NCBI GenBank assembly: GCA_963682055.1
Contig: OY821748.1
Coordinates: forward strand, 4,498,343-4,562,342
Length of the DNA stretch: 64,000 nucleotides
Direction: 5' to 3'
DNA from: Primula veris
Lineage: Eukaryota > Streptophyta > Magnoliopsida > Ericales > Primulaceae
In this document: in pieces, positions 21,844 through 32,600 of the stretch
Layout: every line of letters starts with the position of its first letter
How positions within the stretch are numbered: the stretch's first letter is position 1
Notes under the pieces: model-generated
What the model saw: the letters and a program-made list of their open reading frames with translations, nothing else
Told to the model about the DNA's origin: nothing
Databases searched by the model: none
Program-made: the position numbers and the translations under genes

Positions 21844-22665
21844 TCAACAGTGGATAGAATTGACGGGCAGGGACTGGAACCACTTACTAGCGAGCCTTCC
21901 CAGGCTGGCGGGAAAGCACCTGCACATTAATTGGTCAAGGTGTGACCAATGGTTCATCTGATATCGGTAGTGTCGGAGATGAGCCTCTGGATCAGAGTCC
22001 GCGTTGAAGGTCTGGAGGATAGGGACGATAAAGTTCCGGGGGGGAACACTGTATTCAATCTCGTCCGAGAACGGGGTGCTGCGGGTAGAGGCCACGATTT
22101 TCAACGCTGCCTCACCAGCTGCATCGTGCCGTCCTCGCCGGCCACGTCTCCGTGTCCGAGGTGGCTTATCTCCTCGGTCGTGACTAGATTCCGGCCGTGA
22201 GTCACGACTACCATCCTGCCAACGGAGCCGAGAATGTATACTCCGCTCGTTATCGCGGCGAGAATTTCCTTCTTGGGAATGCTCCGACTCCGCACCCCTA
22301 GCCGGCTCCCTGGGAGTCTCTAGGGGGGGTCGTCGAAGGGGTCCCAACCTGGACATCACGCTTTTAACGGGGACTGGAACCGATTTGTCTTGGCTCGCGC
22401 CTTGAACGGGCTCCAGTTCCGGCTCCATCAGCGAGGCTATCAAGGCTTTCTGGGCCGCAAGAGCGACGAGCTCTTTTTGGTGAATATCGATCATCATCTC
22501 TGTCAGCTCGGCCCGCGATCGGGGTGCGGGAGCTGTTGCGGTCAGGGGAACGAGCTCCCTGGTAGATGCGGTCCTAGGGGTCTCATCAAAAGAAAGCGTT
22601 CTTGGCATCCCAAGAACGTGGGGGGGTCGAGACGATGGAGTGTCAAATCGGTTATTGCCAGACAT
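21844..22665 (-). pseudogene. Retrotransposon gag N-terminal part ending at a premature TGA
   Basis: ATG at 22665, 64 bp inside the 5' LTR. The 273 residues hold a disordered Ser/Arg-rich start and the first part of the retrotransposon gag domain (LRHYRYQMNHW, then CRCFPASLGRLASKWFQSLP). The TGA at 21844-21846 interrupts the domain; the same frame continues straight on with conserved gag sequence into the pol frame. A single base change in an otherwise open 1860-codon frame explains it. Gag forms the virus-like particle, so this copy would need gag from another element. Confidence 0.9.
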
Positions 22666-22710
22666 GTTTCTTTTAAGGACGGGGGGTCGAAGCTAACGCG
22701 TTTGCAGTTT

Positions 22711-22726
22711 CCCACAGACGGCGCCA
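22711..22726 (-). other. tRNA primer binding site
   Basis: Two bases inside the 5' LTR the - strand reads TGGCGCCGTCTGTGGG, the usual primer binding site form of Tat/Athila elements. The primer is probably tRNA-Asp or tRNA-Arg; I cannot decide which. Confidence 0.75.
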
Positions 22727-22728
22727 AT

Positions 22729-23410
22729 TGGCGAGCTTGATTTTCTTCCCAATCTCGACTTAATCTCTTTCGCGTTGGCTCCGATCTTCCGGGGTGGTCA
22801 GGTATGCTCCGGCGGTCAGGTGGTCTACGTGCCTGCACAAGGAACGAACAGGGGCCCGGGGTTGTTGCCGGGTTTTCCCTCTCCAACGATCAAGTCAGTA
22901 TCGATGTTAACTGAAAGTAGGAATATAATAAAGGGTGAGGGACCGGGCCGGTTACGGGTCGGTGTATCGAGTGGTACAGTCAGTGTTCATGGGGTCCGGT
23001 TTGTTTAAGCTTTATCTCTCCTCTCTCTCTTTGTTCCCCCTCTAAGTGGTATTAGTGGGGGTATTTATAGGGTGATCAGAGGCGTAATAGCCCTTGGATT
23101 ACTGTACTGTAAGACGCTGATCCAACGGTGTTTAGGTCATTTATGACTCTGACAAGAGTATTGTCCTTTTCCGGGGCCCACAAAGGCTGGCCTATGATTG
23201 GGCCACGTCGATGAAACACATAAGGGGTCCCCCAAGGGAGCAGCAGCATTAATTGTGAAAGCGTGCTCGACAAGCTTCTCCGGGCCGGCCTCTGCACGGC
23301 TCGGCCCTCCCAATCCGGGGCGTCGCATCATTCAGGGTTGATGAGGCCCGGACGGTCCGCTTTGGGGGTGTGATTGCCCCGGACGAGGGGATGCTGACAT
23401 TCCCTCGCCA
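22729..23410 (-). repeat. 5' LTR of copy B (682 bp)
   Basis: Carries the element promoter: TATAAATA on the - strand at 23069-23062, followed by a conserved leader shared with copy A. It differs from the 3' LTR at 7 positions by my count. Confidence 0.96.
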
Positions 23411-23415
23411 TCTTG
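23411..23415. other. Target-site duplication, right copy (tcttg)
   Basis: Matches 12327-12331 exactly and defines the right boundary of copy B. Confidence 0.93.
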
Positions 23416-24120
23416 TACATGAAATGAAACGATAGCTAGATAGATATATATATAAATAATCGTGTCCCACGCGTTTTGTTTGTGCATGTAATGCAATAAA
23501 AATATAAAAAATATGTATAGTTATGATATAAATATATGGATAATATAAAAAAAATATAGTTTAAAATTTAAAATAATGATCGTTTGTTAACGAGGAATAA
23601 ATAGTTTTATTATATTTTTTAGATGTGTGTTTTTTTGTTAGTGTACATATTTAAGATTGTACTTTTATTATCATGGACACCAATATTTTATCTCAACCGC
23701 AAAAACAAACGACCAAACCAATTATAACAAGTAGTACAAACCAAACACAAACAACATTGTGTACAACTTTAAAAGACAAAACCCAACTCCAAAACCCAGC
23801 CCGCCATTAATAAACCTCTTCTTCACTTCCCCTCTCTCTCTCTATGTATATCGTACTATTAACACAAGCGAACCCAATCAAAGTTTAGACCCTCCGATCT
23901 AGCTTTTTTTTTTCAAAAATACCATATTGCCTACTTTCATAAAAAAAAAAAAAACTAATTACACTTTTTCTCCCTTTTTAACCACACAAAATTTATTATT
24001 TCCTGTATTTTTTTATCTAAATATTAGTATTATTATCACAATTTATATCATTTTTTTTTTTTACCTAGTTCACCGGTATATAAATATACATATATACACA
24101 AGCAAAAAAATCAAAAGAAA
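23416..24120 (+). promoter_or_regulatory. Upstream region of the TOC159-like gene
   Basis: AT-rich upstream DNA with a CT-rich stretch (23815-23850), long A and T runs, and TATAAATA at 24078-24085 very close to the ATG. Retrotransposon copy B ends about 710 bp from the start codon, so promoter sequence further upstream has been displaced by the insertion. Exact transcription start not identifiable. Confidence 0.45.
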
Positions 24121-27100
24121 ATGGAACACAAGGCTTATATCGCCACGTCATCAGGTATTTTTCCTATCAGGGCTCCACCCACCTTAGATTCTGATACTGA
24201 ATCTTCTTTCTCAAGTGAAAGTCACAAAAATGTATCCAATAGTAATAGTATTTATTATAATAGTGATGTTAGTGGGTCTGAGTCTGATGGGTTTTTGAGT
24301 GGTGAAGATGACTTTGATACTGCCTCAGAGAGGCCTTTTGTCGCTGACCACGATGACTATTCGGTTAAAAGTAGCGATTTTGTTACTAACAATGTTGGTT
24401 TTCGGTCTTCTGGGAATGACCCATGCGATGATTCTGCTGAAAGTAGCGATTTTGTTCGTAAAAATATTGGTTTTAGGCCTTTTGGGTATGACCCGTATGA
24501 CGATGGAGGTGAAAGTAGCGATCTTGTTCGTAAACATGTTGGTTTGAGGCCTTTTGGTACTGACCCAAATGACACTGGTTTTTTTAAGCCATTTGAAAGT
24601 GGCACTTTAGAAGAAATCAATGAAAATCGAGCTTGTAGGACTTATGTGTCCCGTTCAAGTAGAGAAAGAACGAATGTGAAATCAATAGAGAGAGACGGGA
24701 ATGGAGATTTTGGTGCCAAATCAGGGGATGCCTTGAACGAAAAATGCAAATTTGTTGAGAACCGCGTTCTTAGTCCTTTTAAGAATGACCAATATGGAGA
24801 ATACGACACAAACAAAGTTTCTAAGGCTTATGTCTCTGCTACGAGCAGTATTGGAACAAGTGTGAGGTCAGCAGAAGAGCACGGATTTGGATCTTTTGAT
24901 TCCGACCCAGATGATAATTTGAATGACAATGGTGATTCTGTCGAAGACACTGTTGTTCTTAGATCTTTTGTGAATGACCCAAGTGAAAAAATTAACGAAA
25001 TTGGAGTTTCCAAGGCTTATGTGGCTATTACAGATGAAGAAGAAAAAAGAAATTTGAAACGGATAATTGGAGGTAAATATGGAGATTTTGGTGAATCAGT
25101 GGTTGCAGATATAGGGATTTTGGAAACTCCCAAACTGATTATTCCGACTGCTAAGTTGTCAAGAGACAGTGATGAGGAATCTTTGGTATTTGAGGATGTG
25201 GAAGACGATAAGACTTTAGATTCTGTTAGAGTACCAGATACTCGCAGTTTGGGGAAGACTGAGAGTGCTCTTAGGGTTTATGAATCTGCAGATGACAATT
25301 TAGAAGACGTAGAAAGTGGGACAGATTTGGAGCTAGAATTAAATGAACAAATTTTTGACAAACCGGAAATAAGCGAGACTGTTGCTAGCAAGGTAGATTT
25401 AGAAGATGTAGAAAAAGAAGATAAGTCGAAAATTGACCCAGAATTAGATGAAAAACATTTTGAGAAACCAGAGATGGGTGAAAATGTTGTTGAATATATG
25501 GATTTGCAAACTGTTGATGATACATGTTCTTTTGTTCATGAAACCAAAGACACACTTTCGACCAAACTAATGGAGTTTGTTATTGGTTTTAATGATAAAA
25601 ATGATTCGACAGATGAAATTAATTTTACAAGTTCAATGAAAAGGGAAAATCTTGATGAGAAAAAGGAAGATCGCCCACAAAGATCATATAATGTTTTTGA
25701 TCCTCTGCTAATTTCCAGTTTTGACTTGGAATTTAATGAAGTATTCAAAGACAAAGAGGAATATGGGAAACTCAATTCAGAGAGATCATTTTCAATAGAT
25801 GATTATTCTAACGGTTCACTTATAGATGAGATGGAGCAAATTTCATCTCCCAAAGCTCTTGAGGAAAGCTTAAAGGTATTTGCCGATGAGGGCGATACTT
25901 GTGAAGGAAGGGAAGGGAAAGGGTTTTTTGATCCAAACGCCTATGGAAGTCCACCAAAGCATAAATTCAGCGAAGAGCAAAGAAAAAATATCGAGAAGTT
26001 ACAACTGATAAGAATGAAATTTTATAGACTTGTGCAAAGATTAGGCCTAGCAGTAGAAGATTCAATTGCTACACAGTTCCTTTACCGTCTAAATCTTATC
26101 GAACAGGGACCTTTAGATCAACTATTTAATTTTGTATCGGCCATGACTACAGATATGGAGCTTGATCATGAAAATGGAAAAGTTAATTCTGGTTCTCCTT
26201 TGAATATATTGATTATTGGGAAAACTGGAGTTGGCAAAAGTGCCACAGTAAATTCAATATTCGGTGAAGAAAAAGTCTCTGTCAGTGCATTTGAGCCAGC
26301 TACCACTTCTATAAAAGAAATATTTGGAATGATTGATGGAATTAGTGTTAGAATCTTTGACACGCCTGGGTTTAGGCCTTCACCAAAAGAACAATCTTTT
26401 AACAAGAATGTTTTGTCATCTACGAAGAGATTACTGAGAAAATGTACCCCTGATATTGTTTTATACGTTGATCGGCTAGACCTGGAAAAAGTTGATTTTG
26501 ATGAACTGTCATTGTTAAGGTCAATAACGGAAAGTTTAGGTTCTCAGATATGGCGAAAGGCAATAATTACACTTACTCACGCAAACTCCAACCCACCTAA
26601 CGGACCAAATGGCTTGCCTTTAAGCTATGATTTGTATGTGGCTCAAAGGTTGCGTAATATACAAGGTATGATTAGTCAATCACTTGGTAATAATATATTA
26701 AATGTGAACTCAATGAGTTCAGTTTCTCTTGTTGAAAACCATCCGTCATCTGTAGAGGATGGAACTGGCGAAAAAGCACTTCTGAATGGAGAAAAGTGGA
26801 GACCAAGACTGTTGCTTTTGTGTTCGTCGATGAAAATCTTATCCAAGGCAATTTTAGAGGCTAACGATCAATATATATTCGACCATCGGAAGGATTTTGT
26901 AGAAGGTGAAGGTGATTATGATCAGCTCTTACCGTCAAAGCTATTGACACAAACCCTTGAGAAAAAGAAAGGTTTTTTAAGTGGACTAGATCAATCCTTT
27001 GTAAATTCGTTAGGGGTGGGATTTTCTTTAGGTCAGGGTTCGAATATGGCATTTCGAGCTGGGTTAAATGATAAGTTAAACGGGCAAGCTTCAGTTAAGA

Positions 27101-27180
27101 TGAGGGGCTCAGAGCAACTTCAAATTGTTTTTTTGGGTATTTTCTCAGTGTTTAAAGCAATTGTTAGTAGGTCTTCTTGA
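24121..27180 (+). CDS. TOC159-family chloroplast import GTPase with truncated M domain
   Basis: 1019 residues, uninterrupted; the ATG lies in a good context (AAAATGG). Residues 1 to ~680 form an acidic, disordered A domain containing degenerate repeats around SDFVRKNIGFRPFGYDP. A helical segment (~615-660) precedes the GTPase domain: P-loop GKTGVGKS near 701-708, switch II DTPGF at 747-751, and a THAN motif near 819, all intact. In known TOC159/132/120/90 proteins the G domain is followed by a ~350-residue M domain that anchors the receptor in the outer envelope. Here only ~100 residues follow, keeping the DHRK and DYDQL segments and then jumping to the terminal VGFSLG/MAFRAGLNDKL/SEQLQI block. 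TOC159 receptors recognise transit peptides of photosynthetic preproteins. Whether this form still inserts in the membrane is doubtful. Confidence 0.9.
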   Translation: MEHKAYIATSSGIFPIRAPPTLDSDTESSFSSESHKNVSNSNSIYYNSDVSGSESDGFLSGEDDFDTASERPFVADHDDYSVKSSDFVTNNVGFRSSGNDPCDDSAESSDFVRKNIGFRPFGYDPYDDGGESSDLVRKHVGLRPFGTDPNDTGFFKPFESGTLEEINENRACRTYVSRSSRERTNVKSIERDGNGDFGAKSGDALNEKCKFVENRVLSPFKNDQYGEYDTNKVSKAYVSATSSIGTSVRSAEEHGFGSFDSDPDDNLNDNGDSVEDTVVLRSFVNDPSEKINEIGVSKAYVAITDEEEKRNLKRIIGGKYGDFGESVVADIGILETPKLIIPTAKLSRDSDEESLVFEDVEDDKTLDSVRVPDTRSLGKTESALRVYESADDNLEDVESGTDLELELNEQIFDKPEISETVASKVDLEDVEKEDKSKIDPELDEKHFEKPEMGENVVEYMDLQTVDDTCSFVHETKDTLSTKLMEFVIGFNDKNDSTDEINFTSSMKRENLDEKKEDRPQRSYNVFDPLLISSFDLEFNEVFKDKEEYGKLNSERSFSIDDYSNGSLIDEMEQISSPKALEESLKVFADEGDTCEGREGKGFFDPNAYGSPPKHKFSEEQRKNIEKLQLIRMKFYRLVQRLGLAVEDSIATQFLYRLNLIEQGPLDQLFNFVSAMTTDMELDHENGKVNSGSPLNILIIGKTGVGKSATVNSIFGEEKVSVSAFEPATTSIKEIFGMIDGISVRIFDTPGFRPSPKEQSFNKNVLSSTKRLLRKCTPDIVLYVDRLDLEKVDFDELSLLRSITESLGSQIWRKAIITLTHANSNPPNGPNGLPLSYDLYVAQRLRNIQGMISQSLGNNILNVNSMSSVSLVENHPSSVEDGTGEKALLNGEKWRPRLLLLCSSMKILSKAILEANDQYIFDHRKDFVEGEGDYDQLLPSKLLTQTLEKKKGFLSGLDQSFVNSLGVGFSLGQGSNMAFRAGLNDKLNGQASVKMRGSEQLQIVFLGIFSVFKAIVSRSS

Positions 27181-29629
27181 GAAGATTAGTTTCTGATGTG
27201 GTGCAATTGGTTTTAATGGTGATGTAGGCTTGTAGCATCCAGGATAGGTTGGCTACTATTCACATACAACTTATTTGGCCTCACGAATATAAAATTTGCG
27301 GTATTTTGGTTACTCTAAAATGCAATCTTGCGCAATTTTTATTGGAAGCACGCACAATTTCACAGGCTGTGTACGTACACAAACAAGACACAAATATATG
27401 AAATTGTAACTCTTATTCACCCGACAGCATGAATAGGTTAAGTCGCGAGTTCTTGGTACTTAAAAGAACTTGTTTGGTTTGGTGTACATACAAGGCTAAC
27501 CCCACGCTGTTCGGCCCCTATGTTTAGCCTGGGATTTTGTGTTTTTTTTTAAATTAACAACATTATTTAATTAACCAGAAACTTAATGCAAGCATCTTAA
27601 GAAAGAATTGTATTAAGAGAGTCGGTGAACCTGAGACCTTAGTATGGAGAGAATAAGTTTTATAACTCATCACACAGCCATTTAACCCCATCTAAGCTAG
27701 TTTTTGTTGTGGTGTTCATGCCATGCGCATCTACGATAGCGATGACTACTAGTTACATTCAGCTTATTGAGTAAATCTCGTCTTAATTTTGATTATTCTA
27801 ACATGGAATTTTCTGGTATTTTATTTGGAGCACGCACAAGGGACATCCTATATGCATCCAAACAAGAGTTTAATTTGATTTGGAACTCACATCCAGGTCT
27901 AAATTTGCTAGATTGCGAATTATTGGTGTATTACTTAGTTAGGTTTTACAAACAACGTTTTAAATCCAAAATTTTCCCATAAATTTTGTTTCCAAAGAGA
28001 GTTTATCACCTTTTGAGAGGTTTTCTAGCTTGTAAATCTCATCAAAATTTTGATAATTCTAACATGAAATTTTATGGCATTTTATTTGGAGCACGCACAA
28101 GAGACATACTATCCACATCCAAACAAAGAGTTTAATTAGATTTGGAACTCACATCCAGATCAAATTTGTTAGATTGCGATTATTGGTGTTTTACATATTT
28201 GCTAGATTGCGAGTTATTGGTATTTTACATAATTGTTACTTGCGAGTAAAAGATAATAATATTGACAGGGTGATGAGAGTACACTTGTGAACTCAAAAGC
28301 AAAATAGAAGTATTAAAAATAAAAAGGAAAAATACAAATGGTATGGAGATTATTACTTATTTAAGATTAGAGCAACGGAAGAAGGTTTTAGCACATATCA
28401 TGAAATGTATACCGTGAAACACAAAATACACAAAAAGTACAAATTTCGAATTCGTGTCAGAACAACGCATAGAGGAGCAAAATATCAAACAATATATGTA
28501 TGTTAGCAGCATTTTGACAATTTATAATTAGAATTGTTTTAATAGCAGATTTTAAATAGGCAAATAACTTTGCTTGTTTAAATTTGATAATAAAAGGATT
28601 TATCTAACTTATAGTTTCATGATTTGTAGCATAAAAACTAAAAGTCTCTGATTTTAAGCTGATAAACCAAAGGCAATTTGTTTCATGAGTTGAAATTACA
28701 ATCTGTAATCTAATTAACGATTCCCAAGTCTGAACAAAATAGAGTATACTTTCAGGGGTAATAGCCTGTGTATAATGTAAGGATATCAAATCGTAATAAG
28801 TTTACTTCAAAGTAAGAACAAATTTTACACAGGAAACGAGAACATTACTCGAACCACATACATACCAAAAACGTTTTCAATAGGAGATATTCAAAAATTG
28901 TTTCTAAAGAGAGTTTATCACCTTTTGAGATGTTTTCTAGGTGATCACATTAAAAGGAATAAATTTGTTTAGAAAGACTATTCCACAATAGGAGTAATTT
29001 TTATAGAAGAAAAAACATGAGATAGTTCATCGCAAGTACAAAGAAAATGCAAAAGTAAAAAAAAAAAACGTTCATCAAACAGGCAGGCTATATCTTAAGC
29101 TTACATGTATGTTAAAAGTCTAAACCATAAATAAATTTATCTTTACAAAACAATCAGATGTGGGAACTATGTTTGAGTAATACTATGTTATTTAAATTCA
29201 GAATGCTGAACAAGAATCTAAGACTGCTCGGGAACTACTTATGAGTAGTTTTTCAGGCAGAAACCATTTTAGTTTTTTGTGAAAGAATTTTTTGAAATAT
29301 TAGAAGCACTAGAAACTAAAACAAATGTATGCAACACTGCAAGTGACGCCAAATACATGTAAAAAAGAAACCAGTAGGACAAGATAGTTTCATTTGAAAG
29401 CTCAACCTCCAATAACTTATGAGGTAGCAAACATTGCTGCCCTTTTTAGATCTATTTTACAAGGGAAAAAAGACTTCGACGAATACAAGGGTACCAAAAA
29501 AATGGGTATTGACTCTACTTATCAAAAGGTAAATTAAAACAACGCATCGGAAACATACAGCATGGGAGCTTTCCTTACACACTCGAAAAATAAGACAAAA
29601 AAAACCCTAAATAAACTTAATTGGGGCAC
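27181..29629. other. Intergenic between the TOC159-like and PRMT genes
   Basis: AT-rich. It holds the repeated segment listed separately and a 41-bp sequence (gagagtttatcaccttttga and flanks) present at 27989-28029 and 28900-28940. No coding region supported. Confidence 0.65.
27771..28232. repeat. Duplicated ~164-bp segment, third partial copy
   Basis: 27771-27934 and 28032-28195 are diverged direct repeats sharing 'ttatttggagcacgcacaag' and 'gatttggaactcacatccag'. A third fragment (gctagattgcgagttattgg) follows at 28200-28230. A weaker relative containing 'gcacgcacaa' lies at 27340-27365. Confidence 0.8.
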
Positions 29630-32600
29630 TCAATGAAACTCAGAATCTGAATGTTGGCATTGTTGCTGCAATAAATCGGAACCTTCTTCGTCATGGGATT
29701 GTATTGGTAAATCCTGCCAATATTACAAGTCCAAGAATCAATAATTATCTGAACAGCAAATCAGTAAGATCACAAAAGGAGGAAATTAAAGGAAGCGCCA
29801 AGTTTCAACAACTTTGCTTGGGTAAAAAAATATTTTCCCAGTTGAATGTTTTCATACGAAAGCATCTCTCCTTAGAACATTTTTAAGGAAATTTACTTTA
29901 TACCTACAAGTAGAAATAAAGAACCATCGAAGACTATGAACTGCCAACACAAACAAGCTATTTTGTGTTGGAGGAGGGTAGGGTGGTGTGTGTGTGTGTG
30001 TGTGTGTGTATGTGAAAAAAGTTAAAACTAACTGTAAACAAATAACCACAATTTGATGTGTATTTCTTTTTCCAGTAAAATTTTGCTACAATTGGCTACT
30101 AAAAACAAACAAATCTACCTAATCAAATTACATCACTTTTTAGAAAAGTAGAGTTCTCAAAAGGATAACAAATTACAACGGGGTGGGATGTCAAAAGCAA
30201 TAGTCTCATTTCATGTCCAATCCTAGAAAAGGCTAATTCTTAGGATCTTTTGTACCCATTAGCCTCTTCTCAGACACTTGAGGAGCACAAAGACTTGCAC
30301 ATGTGGCAATATAAACAGAAATTGGAAGTACCTGTGTATTTATTAGATGGTGCGTAGGTTGATCTTGCCCCACCGGATATGATTGGGGTTGTGACATTCG
30401 ATAATACGGCTCTTTAAGATCCAGTTTGCACGAAGATGTCTGAATTATACCACCTTGTTCCGCACCAGGACCCCACATTTTAGCTTTACATCAAGTTCAT
30501 TTATCACTTGTCAGTTTGAAAGATAAAAAACATAGAGAAAACAGTTTGTGGCATTAAATAAAGTCTAAATTACAGTTTGAACACTAGATTAGTATCACAT
30601 ATCGATTTAGTACACAACATTGTAGCAATAGGCACACCAACCCAACAGTTTTTTCGCTATTTATACTAAGTGAAAGAGAAACCATTAACCGTAATCGTAT
30701 AATATAATGAAGACCAACCTGACATTGTAAGGTAAATGGTGTAACTCTGAGAAGTATGAGCAACCAAGTGAAGTCGGCCAGTAATTTCCTGTCCTGGCAT
30801 TACGTATATCGGTTGAGAAAGAACGCATCGTAGTTGATACCAGTGGGTTGTTGGAGCACCAGGAGCTGTTGTCAGCCACCTAGGTACTGTGCTGTCAAAA
30901 AGAGGGCTTACATTGCGTCAAATTATCTGATTTGAACTGCAATTTAGATCAATTGCGTACTATAGAAAGCAATAGGAAAACACGAATTAAGTAAAACAAA
31001 AAAACTACCTTCCGTTGAATAATACATCAAACCAGCACGCTAGCCCATGAATTCTAGCACCTACAGCGGCAATGAACTTCAGTGGTACATCGATTTCATA
31101 GAGATCCTCTTCCTGGTGAAGGAAATATAAAATGCCTTGGTCAATATTAAGAATAAGCATCAAATGCATCAGATTAGTAGTTTCTTTTTCATAGACAATC
31201 AGACTAAGCGTGAGAACATGTTGCAATTTTGGTTCAACAGGACTGTTAACAAATTTGCACAAGAACATGGAAAATATTTTTATTTCATTGTGTCTGCAGT
31301 TTTTTTTTTTTTTTTTTTTGCGTTGAATACTAGGCATAAGTTACTTCTGAACAACTAATGACATATTGCTAGCAAATGGAGGAGAGAACTCAAGTCAACA
31401 AACAGAAATTCTGAGTCAGAAATTAATTCCTTACCTTTATAGTATTGAAGTTTATGACATGGGATATTGCAGGAGCCACTAACACCCTAGGATCAAAAGC
31501 ATCCACTACTGGCTGTGACAAAAAAAATAACAAATTTAGTCAAACAGAAGAAAATAATGGTTAGGATGTAGAGTTATAATTGACAAAATTAGAGACAATG
31601 AAAGATGAAAGACGGAAATATTTCGCACTCGCTTTCACTTTAAAAGAATTATACCTTCAAAGTTTCTTCCTAGTTCCATCTTTGCTGGAAAACTTCATTT
31701 TGAAGTTACAAAATGACAACTTAATAGGGACCCAATGGTTAGCTAAACTAACCCTCGAATGATTTGCTATCTAAAAGGCCAAAAGAACTAGAACCCTATG
31801 AAAACATATTGAGGTAACAACTATAAGACACGTCATCTCTGACGATAAAATTTGTAAAAGTTATTTTAACGGTTAAGACACTAAAAAAGAAGCCATATTG
31901 CTAATAGTTTTGACTCCTATCATAGTATCGTCTAATGTTGGACGTCTCTTTGAATAATGTTTTCAGATCATCCGATGAAAAGTGCATGAACAACATAACT
32001 AGTTAACTAGGTTACTAGAATGCAGTGATGATGAAACACTTGGGCCAAGCCTAATGAGAAATAATCAGGGCCATGATAAACTCAAACAATATTGTTGCAT
32101 ATCAGAATTAAACAAACCTGAGAAAAATATCCTTGGAAAGCAGATCCGTATAAAGGAGTCAGATCAACCCCATAATAATTCTGTTGCTGCCAAAATAGAG
32201 CCTGCGGTAACAAGAATTTAATTTCCTTACTTTCCCAAATTTAAAAAAAATGTGGAACAATGTCTTTAATGAGGTAAATAACAATAGAAAAAATGAGATT
32301 TTTTTTTCTTTTTTCGGGTAAGTAATGAGATCTTCTGAATGAATACGGTAGTTTTCTTTTCCATAAATTTATTTTCACTGGGTGCAACCACCAGTAAATT
32401 AAAAAAATGAAATGGCATTAACATTTAGATCTGATGATATCACGGACGAAAAATGAGGACTCGTCATTGGTTTCTGATTTACTCTAGCTTTTTTTTCAAT
32501 ATTCATTTAATTAAGCAAAGAAGACCTACCAATAGTAAAACATACTGAAATTTCAAAATGTTTCTTTAATTAACTTACCTTATTAGCAATTTCCATGAAC

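Larger units (their letters stand above)
12332..23410 (-). mobile_element. Complete Tat-lineage Ty3/gypsy LTR retrotransposon, copy B
   Basis: An 11,079-bp element on the - strand, bounded by two 682-bp LTRs and by a perfect 5-bp target duplication (tcttg, 12327-12331 and 23411-23415). Order in element sense: 5' LTR, primer binding site, gag, protease, reverse transcriptase, RNase H, a second archaeal-type RNase H, integrase, 76-bp minisatellite, antisense gene, 3' LTR. The dual RNase H and the antisense gene place it in the Tat clade (Ogre/Retand/Grande relatives). By my count the LTRs differ at 7 of 682 positions, mostly transitions. With an assumed 1.3e-8 substitutions per site per year this is about 0.4 million years. 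A stop codon in gag makes it non-autonomous. Confidence 0.97.

Noticed and set aside
27767..27982. Possible 71-residue protein
   Set aside because: It overlaps a duplicated intergenic repeat whose second copy does not keep the frame.
29984..30011. CRISPR or regulatory array at the TG repeats
   Set aside because: Plain dinucleotide microsatellite in an intron; no spacers, and the genome is a plant.
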